Below, piece by piece: positions 7,135 to 16,581 of a stretch of DNA of 64,000 bases; the first letter of the stretch is position 1; every line of letters begins with the position of its first letter. The notes under the pieces were generated by a model. That model did not search any database and had not been told where the DNA came from. It saw nothing but the letters and a program-made list of their open reading frames with translations. The stretch is taken from positions 1 to 64,000 of the forward strand of contig NZ_JBGQOP010000010.1 in assembly GCF_052119705.1 (NCBI RefSeq), given 5' to 3'. The DNA is from Oceanimonas sp052119705. Its GTDB lineage: Bacteria; Pseudomonadota; Gammaproteobacteria; Enterobacterales; Aeromonadaceae. The position numbers were made by a program, and so were the translations under genes.

Positions 7135-9309
7135 TTACTCTTTGCTTTTATTCGCCGCGTCCATTTGCCCACCTTGAATGGCGGTCAGCGCGATTGTGTA
7201 CACTATATCGTCTACCAAGGCGCCGCGAGATAAGTCGTTCACCGGCTTGCGCATGCCTTGCAGCATGGGGCCAATGGACACTAACTGCGCCGAACGCTGC
7301 ACCGCTTTATAGGTGGTGTTACCGGTGTTTAAGTCTGGGAAGATAAATACCGTCGCCTTGCCTGCCACGGGTGAGTCTGGTGCCTTCGACTTGGCCACGT
7401 TTTCCATGATGGCGGCGTCGTATTGCAGTGGCCCATCTATGATCAGATCTGGGCGTTTTTCTTTGGCTAAGCGCGTGGCTTCACGCACCTTCACTACCTC
7501 GGCCCCCGTGCCTGAGCTACCGGTGGAATAAGAGATCATCGCCACTCTTGGCTCTATGCCAAAGGCGGTGGCAGAGTCTGCAGACTGAATGGCGATTTCC
7601 GCCAATTGCTCGGCGGTAGGGTCTGGGTTAATGGCGCAGTCGCCATACACCAGCACCTGATCTGGCAGCAACATAAAGAAAATGGAGGACACAAGCGAGC
7701 AGCCGGGGGCGGTTTTAATGATTTGCAGCGGTGGGCGTATGGTGTTGGCTGTGGTGTTAATGGCGCCAGAGACCAAGCCGTCTACTTCATCGCGCTCCAG
7801 CATCATGGTGCCAAGCACTACGTTATCTTGCAGCTGCTCGCGGGCGATAATTTCGGTTAAACCTTTTGATTTTCTCAGCTCCACTAAGCGTTCCACATAA
7901 TGCTCGCGCACTTGCTTAGGATCGATAATCTCGACTCTTTCGTCCAACTTCACGCCTTGCTGAGCGGCCACCCGTAAGATTTCTTCACGATTACCCAATA
8001 GTACAGGGCGAGCGATGCCGCGCTCGGCACAGATGGACGCCGCTTTTATGGTGCGCGGCTCCTCGCCTTCGGGCAGTACGATACGCTTGGCGGCGCGACG
8101 GGCTAATTCGGTGAGCTGATACCTAAACGCCGGTGGGCTTAAACGATGGCTGCGGGTGGACGCGGCCATCAAAGATTCAATCCAGTTTTGGTCGATGTGG
8201 CTGGCCATATAATCTTGCACTAAATCGATGCGCTGCAAGTCATCGATGGGAATTTCCAGATTAAAGTGCTGCAGGCTAACCGCGGTTTGCCAAGTATTGG
8301 TGTCTACCATCAAGATCGGCAAGCCGGTTTCGGTGGCTTGTTGGCAGAGCGCCATAATTTGCGGCTCGGGATGATAGCTGCCGTTAAGCAGCAAGGCACC
8401 AATTTTCACGCCGTTCATGGCCGCCAAACACACGGCCACTATCACGTCCGAACGGTCGCCAGAGGCTACCAATAGGCTGCCGGGGCGAAAATGTTGCACC
8501 ATGTTGTGCAAGGCTCGGGCACAAAAGGTCACGCTTTTTAGGCGACGAGTATTGAGCTTGCCTTCATTTAAAATAGTGGCGTTTAAGTGGCGCGCCAGAT
8601 CCACGGCGCGGGGCGCTACCATCTGGGTATTCCACGGCACACAGCCCAGAATACGCAGCGGCATCTTGCCAAACACCTGCAGCACTTCGAGATTGGGGCT
8701 GTATTTTTCAATCTTTTGATTGGGATTAAACATCTCAGACAGATCGGGGCGAGTGTTGCCTTGATCGTCCATGGGTGCGCCCACCTTGTTGATGATGCAA
8801 CCCACTATGCGTTTATTGGTCATGCCGCCAAAGCTCGAGCAGGCCAGCTCGATACGCTCTTTTAGCTCTTGGCTGGAGTCGTTGCTGGGCTGTGCTATTA
8901 GCACCATGTCTGCATCTAGCGCCTTGGCCACGTCGTAGTTAATGCGATTGGCAAACGGCTGTTTGTCGGTGGGGATCAAGCCTTCCACCACAATTACCTC
9001 GGCGCCCACTTCGGCTACGTGATTTTCCACCCGTGCCACTATTTCTTCTAGCAGCACATCTAAGTTGCCTTTGGAGATCATGCTTTCTGCATAGCTGAGG
9101 GCAAAGGGCTCGGGCAGCACTAAGTTTGAGCCATTGGCCACCACGGCGGTGGAATGATCTTGTACCGTGGAGCGAGTGCGCGGCTGCGATACCGGCTTAA
9201 AGAAGGTGACGTTTACGCCATTGCGCTCCATGGCGCGCACCATGCCTAAACTCACCGAGGTGGCACCCACGCCGCCACTTACCGGGATCAACATTACCGT
9301 TCTGGCCAT
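7135..9309 (-). CDS. pta: Phosphate acetyltransferase (long form with DRTGG domain)
   Basis: The 724-residue enzyme interconverts acetyl-CoA and acetyl phosphate in the cytoplasm. The N-terminal P-loop-like region (GGVGATSVSLG, about 8-18) belongs to the dethiobiotin-synthase-like BioD fold. The regulatory DRTGG region (about 215-330) follows, and the catalytic PTA_PTB domain occupies about 390-715, with FIFPDLNTGNTTYKAVQR near its end. Length matches E. coli Pta (714). It is 40 bp downstream of ackA, forming the ackA-pta operon for acetate overflow. Confidence 0.97.
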   Translation of the reverse strand: MARTVMLIPVSGGVGATSVSLGMVRAMERNGVNVTFFKPVSQPRTRSTVQDHSTAVVANGSNLVLPEPFALSYAESMISKGNLDVLLEEIVARVENHVAEVGAEVIVVEGLIPTDKQPFANRINYDVAKALDADMVLIAQPSNDSSQELKERIELACSSFGGMTNKRIVGCIINKVGAPMDDQGNTRPDLSEMFNPNQKIEKYSPNLEVLQVFGKMPLRILGCVPWNTQMVAPRAVDLARHLNATILNEGKLNTRRLKSVTFCARALHNMVQHFRPGSLLVASGDRSDVIVAVCLAAMNGVKIGALLLNGSYHPEPQIMALCQQATETGLPILMVDTNTWQTAVSLQHFNLEIPIDDLQRIDLVQDYMASHIDQNWIESLMAASTRSHRLSPPAFRYQLTELARRAAKRIVLPEGEEPRTIKAASICAERGIARPVLLGNREEILRVAAQQGVKLDERVEIIDPKQVREHYVERLVELRKSKGLTEIIAREQLQDNVVLGTMMLERDEVDGLVSGAINTTANTIRPPLQIIKTAPGCSLVSSIFFMLLPDQVLVYGDCAINPDPTAEQLAEIAIQSADSATAFGIEPRVAMISYSTGSSGTGAEVVKVREATRLAKEKRPDLIIDGPLQYDAAIMENVAKSKAPDSPVAGKATVFIFPDLNTGNTTYKAVQRSAQLVSIGPMLQGMRKPVNDLSRGALVDDIVYTIALTAIQGGQMDAANKSKE

Positions 9310-9349
9310 AATATCCTCTTAGTTCTTGGTTACAGACATGAGAGTGCGC

Positions 9350-10552
9350 TTACAGCGCACTGGCAATGGCCAGTGCATCTTTGGCGATCACCCATTCTTC
9401 ATTGGTCGGTATTACCCACGCCGGTGTGCTGTCGGGGGTGGTGATGCAGGCGGTTTTACCAAAGCGCGCATCCTGGTTGGCCTTGGCGTCTAGCTTAAAG
9501 CCCAATAGGCTTAACCGTGCCAGCGTCAACTCACGCACGAGTACCGAGTTTTCGCCAATGCCGCCGGTAAACACCACCGCATCTAAGCGCCCATCCAACG
9601 CACAGGTGTAGCTGGCAATGTATTTGGCCAAGCGATAACAAAAAATATCCATCGCCCGTTTGGCTTCGGGCTGGGCGTCATAATGCTCGGCAATGTAGCG
9701 GCAATCGCTGGTGCGCTCCGACAAGCCCAATAAGCCCGACTCTTTGGTGAGCAGGGTGTTAATACGCTCAATGCTGTAGCCTAGATTGTCGTGCAAATGG
9801 AAGATGATGGCGGGGTCTATATCGCCGCTGCGCGTACCCATCACTAAACCCTCTAATGGCGTCAAGCCCATTGAGGTATCCACCGACTGGCCATCTTTGA
9901 TGGCGCACACAGAAGCACCATTGCCCAAATGGCAGCTGATAATATTTAGATCGCTCAGCGGCTTATCGAGTAACTTAGCCGTCTGCTCGGCAATAAAGTA
10001 ATGGCTGGTGCCGTGCATGCCGTAGCGACGAATATGGTGCTCTGTATATAATTTATAGGGCAAGGCATATAAGTACGACGACTCGGGCATAGTTTGGTGA
10101 AATGCGGTATCAAACACCGCTACTTGTACTAAATCTGGGAAGGAATGCAGGGCCGAATTGATGCCAATCAAATGTGCCGGATTATGCAAAGGCGCCAGAC
10201 TGGCGCACTCTTCTATGATGCTGATGACTTTGTCATCGATTAATGCTGACTGCGTAAACTGCTCACCGCCATGCACCACCCTATGGCCAACGGCCACTAG
10301 GTTGCTCAATAGCTCGGGGTGGGGCAGCAGCAGGCTATGCACAATAAAGTCCAAAGCCTGCTGGTGGGCGGCGCCGTCACCGAGCGCACTGCTGCCTTTT
10401 TGACCGTCAAAGGTCCAGCTAATGCGGGTGTCGGGCAGGTAAAAGCATTCTGCCAGACCAGAAAGTTGTTCGTTGCCGGTTTCGGCATCAATAATGGCAA
10501 ACTTCAGCGACGAACTGCCGCAGTTAAGCACGAGAACTAGCTTGCTTGTCAT
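9350..10552 (-). CDS. ackA: Acetate kinase
   Basis: The 400-residue kinase makes ATP and acetate from acetyl phosphate and ADP. The ASKHA signature VLNCGSSSLKFAI is at residues 7-19, VAVFDTAFHQTMP and MGLTPLEGLVMGTRSGDIDP follow, and GRLDAVVFTGGIGENS is near 320-335. It is the first gene of ackA-pta and divergent from yfbV, as in E. coli. Confidence 0.97.
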   Translation of the reverse strand: MTSKLVLVLNCGSSSLKFAIIDAETGNEQLSGLAECFYLPDTRISWTFDGQKGSSALGDGAAHQQALDFIVHSLLLPHPELLSNLVAVGHRVVHGGEQFTQSALIDDKVISIIEECASLAPLHNPAHLIGINSALHSFPDLVQVAVFDTAFHQTMPESSYLYALPYKLYTEHHIRRYGMHGTSHYFIAEQTAKLLDKPLSDLNIISCHLGNGASVCAIKDGQSVDTSMGLTPLEGLVMGTRSGDIDPAIIFHLHDNLGYSIERINTLLTKESGLLGLSERTSDCRYIAEHYDAQPEAKRAMDIFCYRLAKYIASYTCALDGRLDAVVFTGGIGENSVLVRELTLARLSLLGFKLDAKANQDARFGKTACITTPDSTPAWVIPTNEEWVIAKDALAIASAL

Positions 10553-10780
10553 GGGTAGACCTTGTTATCAGAAAAATTAACGCAGATCGCGTCACGCGCA
10601 ATATTCCGCTAGGCCGTTGGCTGAATACAGCTTGAGTACAGCTAGGCTAGGCGCAAATTATAAATACAGGGGATAATACCCGCATGGTGGCGTAAAATAA
10701 CATAAAGCTGGAGTGGTTTTATCATCAAGGCTTGGTCATGCAGGAAACGCCATCCTCAGTCCCGCCGTTTTGGAGGTCGT

Positions 10781-11221
10781 ATGACGACATTAACTGGTAC
10801 CTTACAACAGGGCAGCGCTTACTTAGCTATTTGGCCAAAAGAGCGCCAATTGGCTGCCTTATTTCCCGAATATCGTATTACCACCGCCACTCGGCTGGCT
10901 TTGCGTACCATACCGGCACTCATGGTGTTGAGCATTTTGGTGCAGTTTCAATTAGGTGATCCACGTTACTGGTCGAGCGTGGTGAGCTCAGTGCTCTTTT
11001 TAGCGAGCCTGCCGCTGCAGGGCTTATTTTGGTTGGGCAAGCGTGCCGCCACGCCGTTGCCGGCGGCCTTGGTGACTTGGTATCAACAAATTAACCAGAA
11101 GATGAGTGAGGCGGGCGTATTGGTAAGCGAGCCTGTATCGCGGCCCCGTTATTTTGATTTGGGCGAAGCGCTCAATCAGGCCTTTAAACAATTGGATAAA
11201 TCTTTTATTCGCGATCTGTAA
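10781..11221 (+). CDS. yfbV: UPF0208 membrane protein YfbV
   Basis: The 146-residue inner-membrane protein has two transmembrane helices (about 45-62 and 67-86). E. coli YfbV has been linked to insulation of the Ter macrodomain. WPKERQLAALFPEYR near the N-terminus and the central LFLASLPLQGLFWLGKRA are family-like. A strong Shine-Dalgarno (GGAGGT, 10772-10777) fixes the ATG at 10781. Divergence from ackA-pta is conserved in enteric relatives. Confidence 0.9.
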   Translation: MTTLTGTLQQGSAYLAIWPKERQLAALFPEYRITTATRLALRTIPALMVLSILVQFQLGDPRYWSSVVSSVLFLASLPLQGLFWLGKRAATPLPAALVTWYQQINQKMSEAGVLVSEPVSRPRYFDLGEALNQAFKQLDKSFIRDL

Positions 11222-11306
11222 CCGCGAATGGCGGTTGCAATGGCCGGTATTTTTGGCGAGGCTGAGTCTTATCTTCCCTACTCCGCAGTAACTTACAGGC
11301 CCGCCT

Positions 11307-12080
11307 ATGAATTTTCTCTCTCAAACCATGGCTCACAAACCCGAACCCAACTGGCCTGAAATTCAGGCCATACCGATTGTAGAACTTGATGATCCGCTGG
11401 TGTCGCTGGGCTTAGTTAATCTACCGCTGCGCGTTTACCCAGCTTATTATCACCAAGGCGTACCGGGCGCGCTCAGCGACTGCTACCTGCGCCGTTGCGT
11501 GTTGTTTCGCCTCTATAAAGCCGCTCGGCTATTGCCGGCTGGCATCGAATTGGTGGTGCTCGATGGCTGGCGCCCGTTAGCGGTGCAGCAATATTTATAC
11601 GACACCTTACACAGCGCCATGCAGGCTCATTATCCAGAATACTCCGAGTTAGAGTTGGCGGCACGCTTGCGGCAGTTTGTCGCACCACCCAGCACAGATC
11701 CCGCCGCCCCCAGCCCGCATTTAACCGGCGGCTCGGTGGACGTCGCCTTGTGTGGCAGCGAAGGCCTGTGGCTCGACATGGGTACAGAGTTTGATGAAAT
11801 TAGCCCCAAGTCTGCCAGTGCCGCATTTGAGAGCATAGAGAAACCCAACGCCCGCGAGTCCGAAGTGATTGAGAATCGTCGGCTGTTACACAGCGTTATG
11901 CTGCAAGCCGGCTTCACCAATCTGCCCAGCGAGTGGTGGCACTTTGATTACGGCAATCAGTCGTGGGCGTGGGCGACTCAGCAGCCGCAAGCTCAATTTG
12001 GTGCGATTGAGCGACTATCCTTGAGCGAGCGTTGGCAGAAAAATCTGGCTAACGGGGACGAAATAGCGCCCAGCGCCTAG
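11307..12080 (+). CDS. D-alanyl-D-alanine dipeptidase, VanX/DdpX family
   Basis: The 257-residue zinc metallopeptidase of family M15D hydrolyses D-Ala-D-Ala or related dipeptides. The motif SPHLTGGSVDVAL gives zinc ligands His138 and Asp145; SEWWHFDYG supplies the general base Glu209 and the third ligand His212. The conserved Arg is in LDGWRP (about 85-90). No signal peptide is evident, so it should act in the cytoplasm on recycled or imported dipeptide. There is no vanHA or ddp transport operon here, so a role in glycopeptide resistance is not implied. A strong hairpin terminator follows. Confidence 0.88.
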   Translation: MNFLSQTMAHKPEPNWPEIQAIPIVELDDPLVSLGLVNLPLRVYPAYYHQGVPGALSDCYLRRCVLFRLYKAARLLPAGIELVVLDGWRPLAVQQYLYDTLHSAMQAHYPEYSELELAARLRQFVAPPSTDPAAPSPHLTGGSVDVALCGSEGLWLDMGTEFDEISPKSASAAFESIEKPNARESEVIENRRLLHSVMLQAGFTNLPSEWWHFDYGNQSWAWATQQPQAQFGAIERLSLSERWQKNLANGDEIAPSA

Positions 12081-12117
12081 CACCCAGCTAAACAAAGCAC
12101 CAGAGTTCGGTGTTAAT

Positions 12118-12152
12118 ACCGAGATCCTGATGAACATCAGGATCTCGGTTTG
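12118..12152 (+). terminator. Rho-independent terminator after the dipeptidase gene
   Basis: ACCGAGATCCTGATG (12118-12132) pairs perfectly with CATCAGGATCTCGGT (12135-12149), followed by TTGGTTT. The stem is 15 bp. Confidence 0.8.
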
Positions 12153-12189
12153 GTTTAGATGCTGTTTTTGATATGTGGCTTGCGACGGT

Positions 12190-12243
12190 ACTTCTAGCTG
12201 GGCGCTCGGAGCTGTACTTTCCCTTCACTCATCACCCCTCACA
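12190..12243 (+). repeat. GCTGGGCGCT plus TCACCCCTCAC repeat module upstream of gabD
   Basis: CTAGCTGGGCGCTCGGAGCT is followed by TTCACTCATCACCCCTCAC, in the same order as at 255-340 and 7110-7137. It lies in the gabD leader, about 30 bp before the start codon. Confidence 0.65.
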
Positions 12244-12270
12244 CGTTCAAATTAGGTAAAGGAGCTCATT

Positions 12271-13731
12271 ATGGATAAGTCTCATTTCCTTTGGCAAACC
12301 GGTTGGTACAGCAATGGCCTTTGGCACACTTGCGACCAACATTATGAGGTGTTTAATCCCGCTAGCGGCGAGCTATTAGCCAAGGTTGCTAAGTGCGGCG
12401 CCAAAGAAACCCAAACCGCCATCGATGCCGCAGAGCAGGCCTTAGTGAGCTGGCGCCAAACCACGGCGAAGGAGCGTAGTAAAATTTTGCGCCGCTGGTA
12501 TGAGTTAATGCTGGAGCACAAAGAGGCACTGGCTGAGTTAATGGTGTTAGAGCAAGGCAAGCCGTTAACCGAGGCCAAAGGCGAAGTGGCGTATGCGGCC
12601 AGTTTTTTAGCGTGGTTTGGCGAAGAAGCGAAACGTGCTTATGGCGAAACTATTCCCAGCCCAGATGCGAGTCACCGCATTTGGGTTATCAAACAGCCGG
12701 TGGGTGTGGTGGCGGCCATTACGCCGTGGAATTTTCCGCTGGCCATGATCACCCGTAAGGTAGGGCCTGCTCTGGCTGCCGGTTGTACTGTGGTGGTGAA
12801 GGCGGCCAGTGCCACGCCGCTGTGCGCCAATGCCTTGGCGGTGTTGGCCGAACAGGCCGGGCTGCCGGCAGGCGTGCTCAATTTAGTGTCCGGCGATACT
12901 CAGGCTATCAGCGATACGTTGATGAATAGCCCAGTAATACGGAAGCTGTCGTTCACCGGCTCCACCAAGGTGGGCAAGCTGTTAATGGCCAAGGCCGCCG
13001 ACACGGTGAAAAAGCTATCACTGGAACTGGGCGGTAACGCGCCTTTTATCGTATTTGACGATGCAGACCTAGACGCCGCAGTAGCCGGCGCCATGGCGGC
13101 TAAGTTCCGTAATACCGGCCAAACCTGCGTGTGTGTGAATCGCTTCTTGGTACAAGAGGGCATTTACGACCGCTTCGTGCAAAAACTGGCCGCAGCCGCC
13201 AGCGCTCTTAAGGTGGGCGATGGCCTGCAAGAGGGCGTGCAGCAAGGGCCGCTGATCAACGAAGAGGGTCTTAAAAAAGTACAACAACATATAGCGGACG
13301 CGCTCAATAAAGGCGCTAAGCTTATCTGTGGCGGCCAGCCTCATGAATTGGGCGGCACCTTCTTTCAGCCGACTGTTTTGGCTGAAGCCTCCGACGATAT
13401 GTTGCTTGCTCATGAAGAAACTTTTGGCCCAGTAGCGGCCTGTTTTCGCTTTAAAGACGAAGCCGAGGTCATCACTCGCGCCAATAACACGCCCTTTGGT
13501 TTAGCAGCCTACTTTTATACGCAAAATCTTAATCGCGTGTATCGAGTATCGGAAGCCTTAGAGTCCGGCATGGTGGGCGTAAATGCGGGCATTATTTCCA
13601 ATGAAGTGGCGCCCTTTGGCGGCGTAAAAGAATCCGGTTTAGGCCGAGAGGGCGCACGCGCTGGTTTAGAAGAATATTTGGAAACCAAGTCTGTGAACTT
13701 AGGCTTAAATAATGAGGATGCTCAGCATTAA
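12271..13731 (+). CDS. gabD: Succinate-semialdehyde dehydrogenase, NAD(P)-dependent
   Basis: The 486-residue aldehyde dehydrogenase oxidises succinate semialdehyde to succinate, the last step of GABA and related amine catabolism. The cofactor site FTGSTKVG (about 229-236), LELGGNAPFIV with the catalytic Glu (about 250-260), and NTGQTCVCVNRF with the catalytic Cys (near 285) are present. The C-terminal GLGREG...YLETK is typical of GabD. An AAAGGAG site lies 7 bp before the ATG. The usual partner gabT is absent; a choline-type transporter gene follows about 610 bp downstream. Confidence 0.93.
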   Translation: MDKSHFLWQTGWYSNGLWHTCDQHYEVFNPASGELLAKVAKCGAKETQTAIDAAEQALVSWRQTTAKERSKILRRWYELMLEHKEALAELMVLEQGKPLTEAKGEVAYAASFLAWFGEEAKRAYGETIPSPDASHRIWVIKQPVGVVAAITPWNFPLAMITRKVGPALAAGCTVVVKAASATPLCANALAVLAEQAGLPAGVLNLVSGDTQAISDTLMNSPVIRKLSFTGSTKVGKLLMAKAADTVKKLSLELGGNAPFIVFDDADLDAAVAGAMAAKFRNTGQTCVCVNRFLVQEGIYDRFVQKLAAAASALKVGDGLQEGVQQGPLINEEGLKKVQQHIADALNKGAKLICGGQPHELGGTFFQPTVLAEASDDMLLAHEETFGPVAACFRFKDEAEVITRANNTPFGLAAYFYTQNLNRVYRVSEALESGMVGVNAGIISNEVAPFGGVKESGLGREGARAGLEEYLETKSVNLGLNNEDAQH

Positions 13732-14343
13732 GCTAACGATTGAAGCGCCTTGGCCTTGTTTAGTGAGTGCTGCAAGGTTTAGGCGCTGAGAAAATAGTCG
13801 CTACTTGATGTAATTGGCGATGATAACTGCAGCGCAACCCTGCCACGCTTATCTGCTCGCTGCGGCACATATAAAATGTGGCTAGCCAGTTAATGAGGCT
13901 AGCCGAAAAGTAAATACCCATGCTATTTCCTAATAAAGCTGAGCCTGAAGTAGGTCGAGAGGGCGTCGTTACGGTTTGATTAAATGCTTAGATGACGAAT
14001 TTATATGTTTAAGCTTAGCCATAGCAATTTCGGTTGCGCTGGATGGTTTTAGGCATGTTTATTTGATGGTTTTGATTCTGAAGAGTGCTAGTTGTCTCAA
14101 TATTTGGTAAATTTTCATTGCCTTATAAAATCTGTATTTGTTAGCCTAGAGGCATCTTTTTTAAAAATGTCACTGTTTTTAAGTTAGAGTTCTATAGAGT
14201 TCACCCTTGGGAATAGCGCTTATTGCTAACAATTATTGCCAACAGCAATGTGACTAACACCCGCGCTAACCCTTATTTTGTTAACTGCTGTTCAGTTAAC
14301 TGTTGCCTGTGAACTAGGGCGCGCTAAAAACAGGAATTTTATT
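13732..14343. other. 612 bp spacer: weak gabD hairpin and betT upstream region
   Basis: No gene was seen. An imperfect hairpin AGCGCCT (13744-13750)/AGGCGCT (13781-13787), with inner CCTTG/CAAGG pairing but no T-run, may end gabD transcripts. The rest is AT-rich and carries a perfect inverted repeat just before betT. Confidence 0.5.
14280..14300. promoter_or_regulatory. Candidate operator upstream of the BCCT transporter gene
   Basis: GTTAACTG (14280-14287) and CAGTTAAC (14293-14300) form a perfect 8 bp inverted repeat with a 5 bp spacer, 44 bp before the chosen start. The dyad has the size of a repressor site. No betI-like regulator is encoded nearby, so the binder is unknown. Confidence 0.4.
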
Positions 14344-16455
14344 ATGGCTGCAGAAAAAATGAGCCCAGAAAAATCTTCTCCTCCCTCGACTTCTAATTCG
14401 ACCATATTAGTGCCGGTGTTTTTACCGGCCGTTGTTATTATCGTATTAATGGTGGTCGGCACCATGAGCAATCCTGAACTGGCAGGTGAGGTGTTTGCCG
14501 ACATTTTGTCTTATTTCACCAAGACCTTCGGCTGGTTTTATATGCTGGCCGTGGCCATCTTCTTGGTGTTTATTGTCTCGGTCGCTTTTAGTAAATGGGG
14601 CAATATTAAACTGGGTCCGGATCATGCACAGCCGGAATATAGCTTTGTGGCTTGGTTTGCCATGTTATTTTCTGCCGGTTACGGTATCGCCTTATTGTTC
14701 TTTGGTGTGGCCGAACCTGTGCTGCATTACGCGTCGCCACCTTCGGGACCTGCGTTAACCGTGGATGCGGCTAAGCAAGCCATGCAAATCGCCTTTTTCC
14801 ACTGGGGCTTTCATATTTGGGCTATTTACGGCTTGGTGGGCTTGTCGCTGGCCTATTTTGCCTTTCGCCACGGTTTGCCGCTGTCGATGCGCTCCACGCT
14901 TTATCCGCTGATTGGCGATAAAATTTACGGCCCTATGGGGCATACGGTGGATGTGTTTGCCATCTTGGGTACCTTGTTTGGTATTGCCACCACGCTGGGT
15001 TTGTCGGTGGCGCAAATTAACGCTGGCCTTAATTATTTGTGGCCCAGTATACCGGTGAACACTACGGTGCAAATTATTGCCATAGTGGCGATTAGCGCAT
15101 TAGCTATCTTGTCGGTAGTGGCGGGCATGGACAAAGGCGTAAAGCGCTTGTCGATGTTAAATATGGCGCTGGCTATCTCTTTGATGGTGTTTGTGTTTGC
15201 CGTTGGCCCTACTGTGTTTATTCTCAATACCTTTATGCAGAATACCGGCAGCTACTTAAGCAACATAGTAGAGCGCACCTTTAACCTACAGGCCTATACC
15301 TCCAGCGATTGGATTGGTAACTGGACGCTGTTTATTTTTGGTTGGACCATTGCCTGGGCACCCTTTGTCGGCCTGTTTATTGCCAAGATCAGCCGTGGTC
15401 GCACTATTCGTCAATTTGTGGTTGGCGTTATGGTGGTGCCTACCGTGTTTACCTTCTTATGGTTTTCGGTATTTGGCGATACCGCCTTGCATCTGATTAT
15501 GGTGGATGGTTACACCTCTTTAATCGACGACGTACAGGCCGACCAAGCCATTGCCTTGTTCAAGTTGCTTGAGCATTTACCTCTGACGTCAATTGTGTCT
15601 TTTATTGCCGTTATTTTGATTATTACCTTTTTTGTTACCTCGTCTGACTCCGGCTCCTTGGTAATTGACTCACTGGCCTCGGGTGGCATAGCGCACACGC
15701 CAGCCTGGCAGCGCGTATTTTGGGCGTCAACCGAAGGCATAGTGGCGGCCGCGCTGTTATTAGCCGGTGGACTTAGCGCATTGCAAACCGCGACCATTGT
15801 CAGTGCCTTGCCCTTTGCCATTATTATGCTGATTGCCATGGTCGGCATGTGGCGCGCCTTGATCATTGAAGGTCACCATGAGGTGAGCTTGCAACACCAT
15901 ATGCAATCGGCAAAGAGCGGTGCTAAGGCTGGACCTGGATTTTGGAAAAAACGCCTGGCCAACTTGGTGGATTTTCCGGTGCGGGAAGAGGTGGAAAAAT
16001 TTATCCGCACCACCGGCTTTCAAGCCATGCATAAGGTCGAGCAAGAGCTAGAGCAACAAGGCTGGGAAGCGGAAGTGGTGTTTGATGAACAAAATTGTCG
16101 TGCGCAATTTCAGGTGTTTCAAGAGGCTAAACTCGAGTTTATCTATGAGATTCGTTTACGTGGCTATGCCATGCCGGACTTCGCCTTCCCTGAGTCGGAT
16201 CGCGATGTAGACGGCGACGATCATTACTATCGCGCCGAAGTGTTCTTACGCCGTGGTGGCCAAGCATATGATGTGTACGGCTATGATCAGCAAGATATCA
16301 TCAGCGATATTCTGGATCAGTTTGAGAAGTATCTGCACATTTTGCATATTTCGCCCGGCATCTTGCCGTGGAAGATGGAAGAGCACGATGACGACTTAAA
16401 TAATCACAGTAATGAGCTGCCCGCAGCCACAGAACTGAGTGATAAACCCATATAG
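14344..16455 (+). CDS. betT: BCCT family choline transporter, BetT-type
   Basis: The 703-residue inner-membrane, ion-motive-force-driven transporter of the betaine/carnitine/choline family probably takes up choline under osmotic stress. Twelve hydrophobic helices span about residues 20-530. The BCCT core signature region WTLFIFGWTIAWAPFVGLF is near 330-350, followed by AKISRGRTIRQFV. A hydrophilic C-terminal tail of about 150 residues (from 555) ending ISDILDQFEKYLHIL resembles the osmosensory tail of E. coli BetT (677 aa). The ATG at 14344 is preferred over the ORF start at 14278 because AGGA precedes it and the earlier codons look non-coding. No betAB genes are adjacent. Confidence 0.9.
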   Translation: MAAEKMSPEKSSPPSTSNSTILVPVFLPAVVIIVLMVVGTMSNPELAGEVFADILSYFTKTFGWFYMLAVAIFLVFIVSVAFSKWGNIKLGPDHAQPEYSFVAWFAMLFSAGYGIALLFFGVAEPVLHYASPPSGPALTVDAAKQAMQIAFFHWGFHIWAIYGLVGLSLAYFAFRHGLPLSMRSTLYPLIGDKIYGPMGHTVDVFAILGTLFGIATTLGLSVAQINAGLNYLWPSIPVNTTVQIIAIVAISALAILSVVAGMDKGVKRLSMLNMALAISLMVFVFAVGPTVFILNTFMQNTGSYLSNIVERTFNLQAYTSSDWIGNWTLFIFGWTIAWAPFVGLFIAKISRGRTIRQFVVGVMVVPTVFTFLWFSVFGDTALHLIMVDGYTSLIDDVQADQAIALFKLLEHLPLTSIVSFIAVILIITFFVTSSDSGSLVIDSLASGGIAHTPAWQRVFWASTEGIVAAALLLAGGLSALQTATIVSALPFAIIMLIAMVGMWRALIIEGHHEVSLQHHMQSAKSGAKAGPGFWKKRLANLVDFPVREEVEKFIRTTGFQAMHKVEQELEQQGWEAEVVFDEQNCRAQFQVFQEAKLEFIYEIRLRGYAMPDFAFPESDRDVDGDDHYYRAEVFLRRGGQAYDVYGYDQQDIISDILDQFEKYLHILHISPGILPWKMEEHDDDLNNHSNELPAATELSDKPI

Positions 16456-16506
16456 CGGCAGGCCAGATGACTTATTTGTGGCTACTTGCTAACGGTTAGA
16501 AATGAA

Positions 16507-16537
16507 AATGGCGTGGATAACCACGCCATTTTTTTGC
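16507..16537 (+). terminator. Rho-independent terminator after betT
   Basis: AATGGCGTGG (16507-16516), ATAA loop, CCACGCCATT (16521-16530), then a run of T. Strong 10 bp stem. Confidence 0.9.
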
Positions 16538-16581
16538 TTTTTATTCGGCACGAACAACCATTTAAACCGTGGGTCAAACGC

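Noticed and set aside
8266..8865. Several overlapping plus-strand frames inside pta
   Set aside because: They are shadows of the strongly conserved pta coding sequence on the other strand.
14278..14343. Upstream start for the BCCT transporter at 14278
   Set aside because: The extra 22 residues include the operator-like dyad and have no family match; ATG 14344 has a ribosome site.
14028..14345. Choline-responsive betI/betAB operon
   Set aside because: No betI, betA or betB genes are present around the transporter; only the inverted repeat remains as a hint of control.
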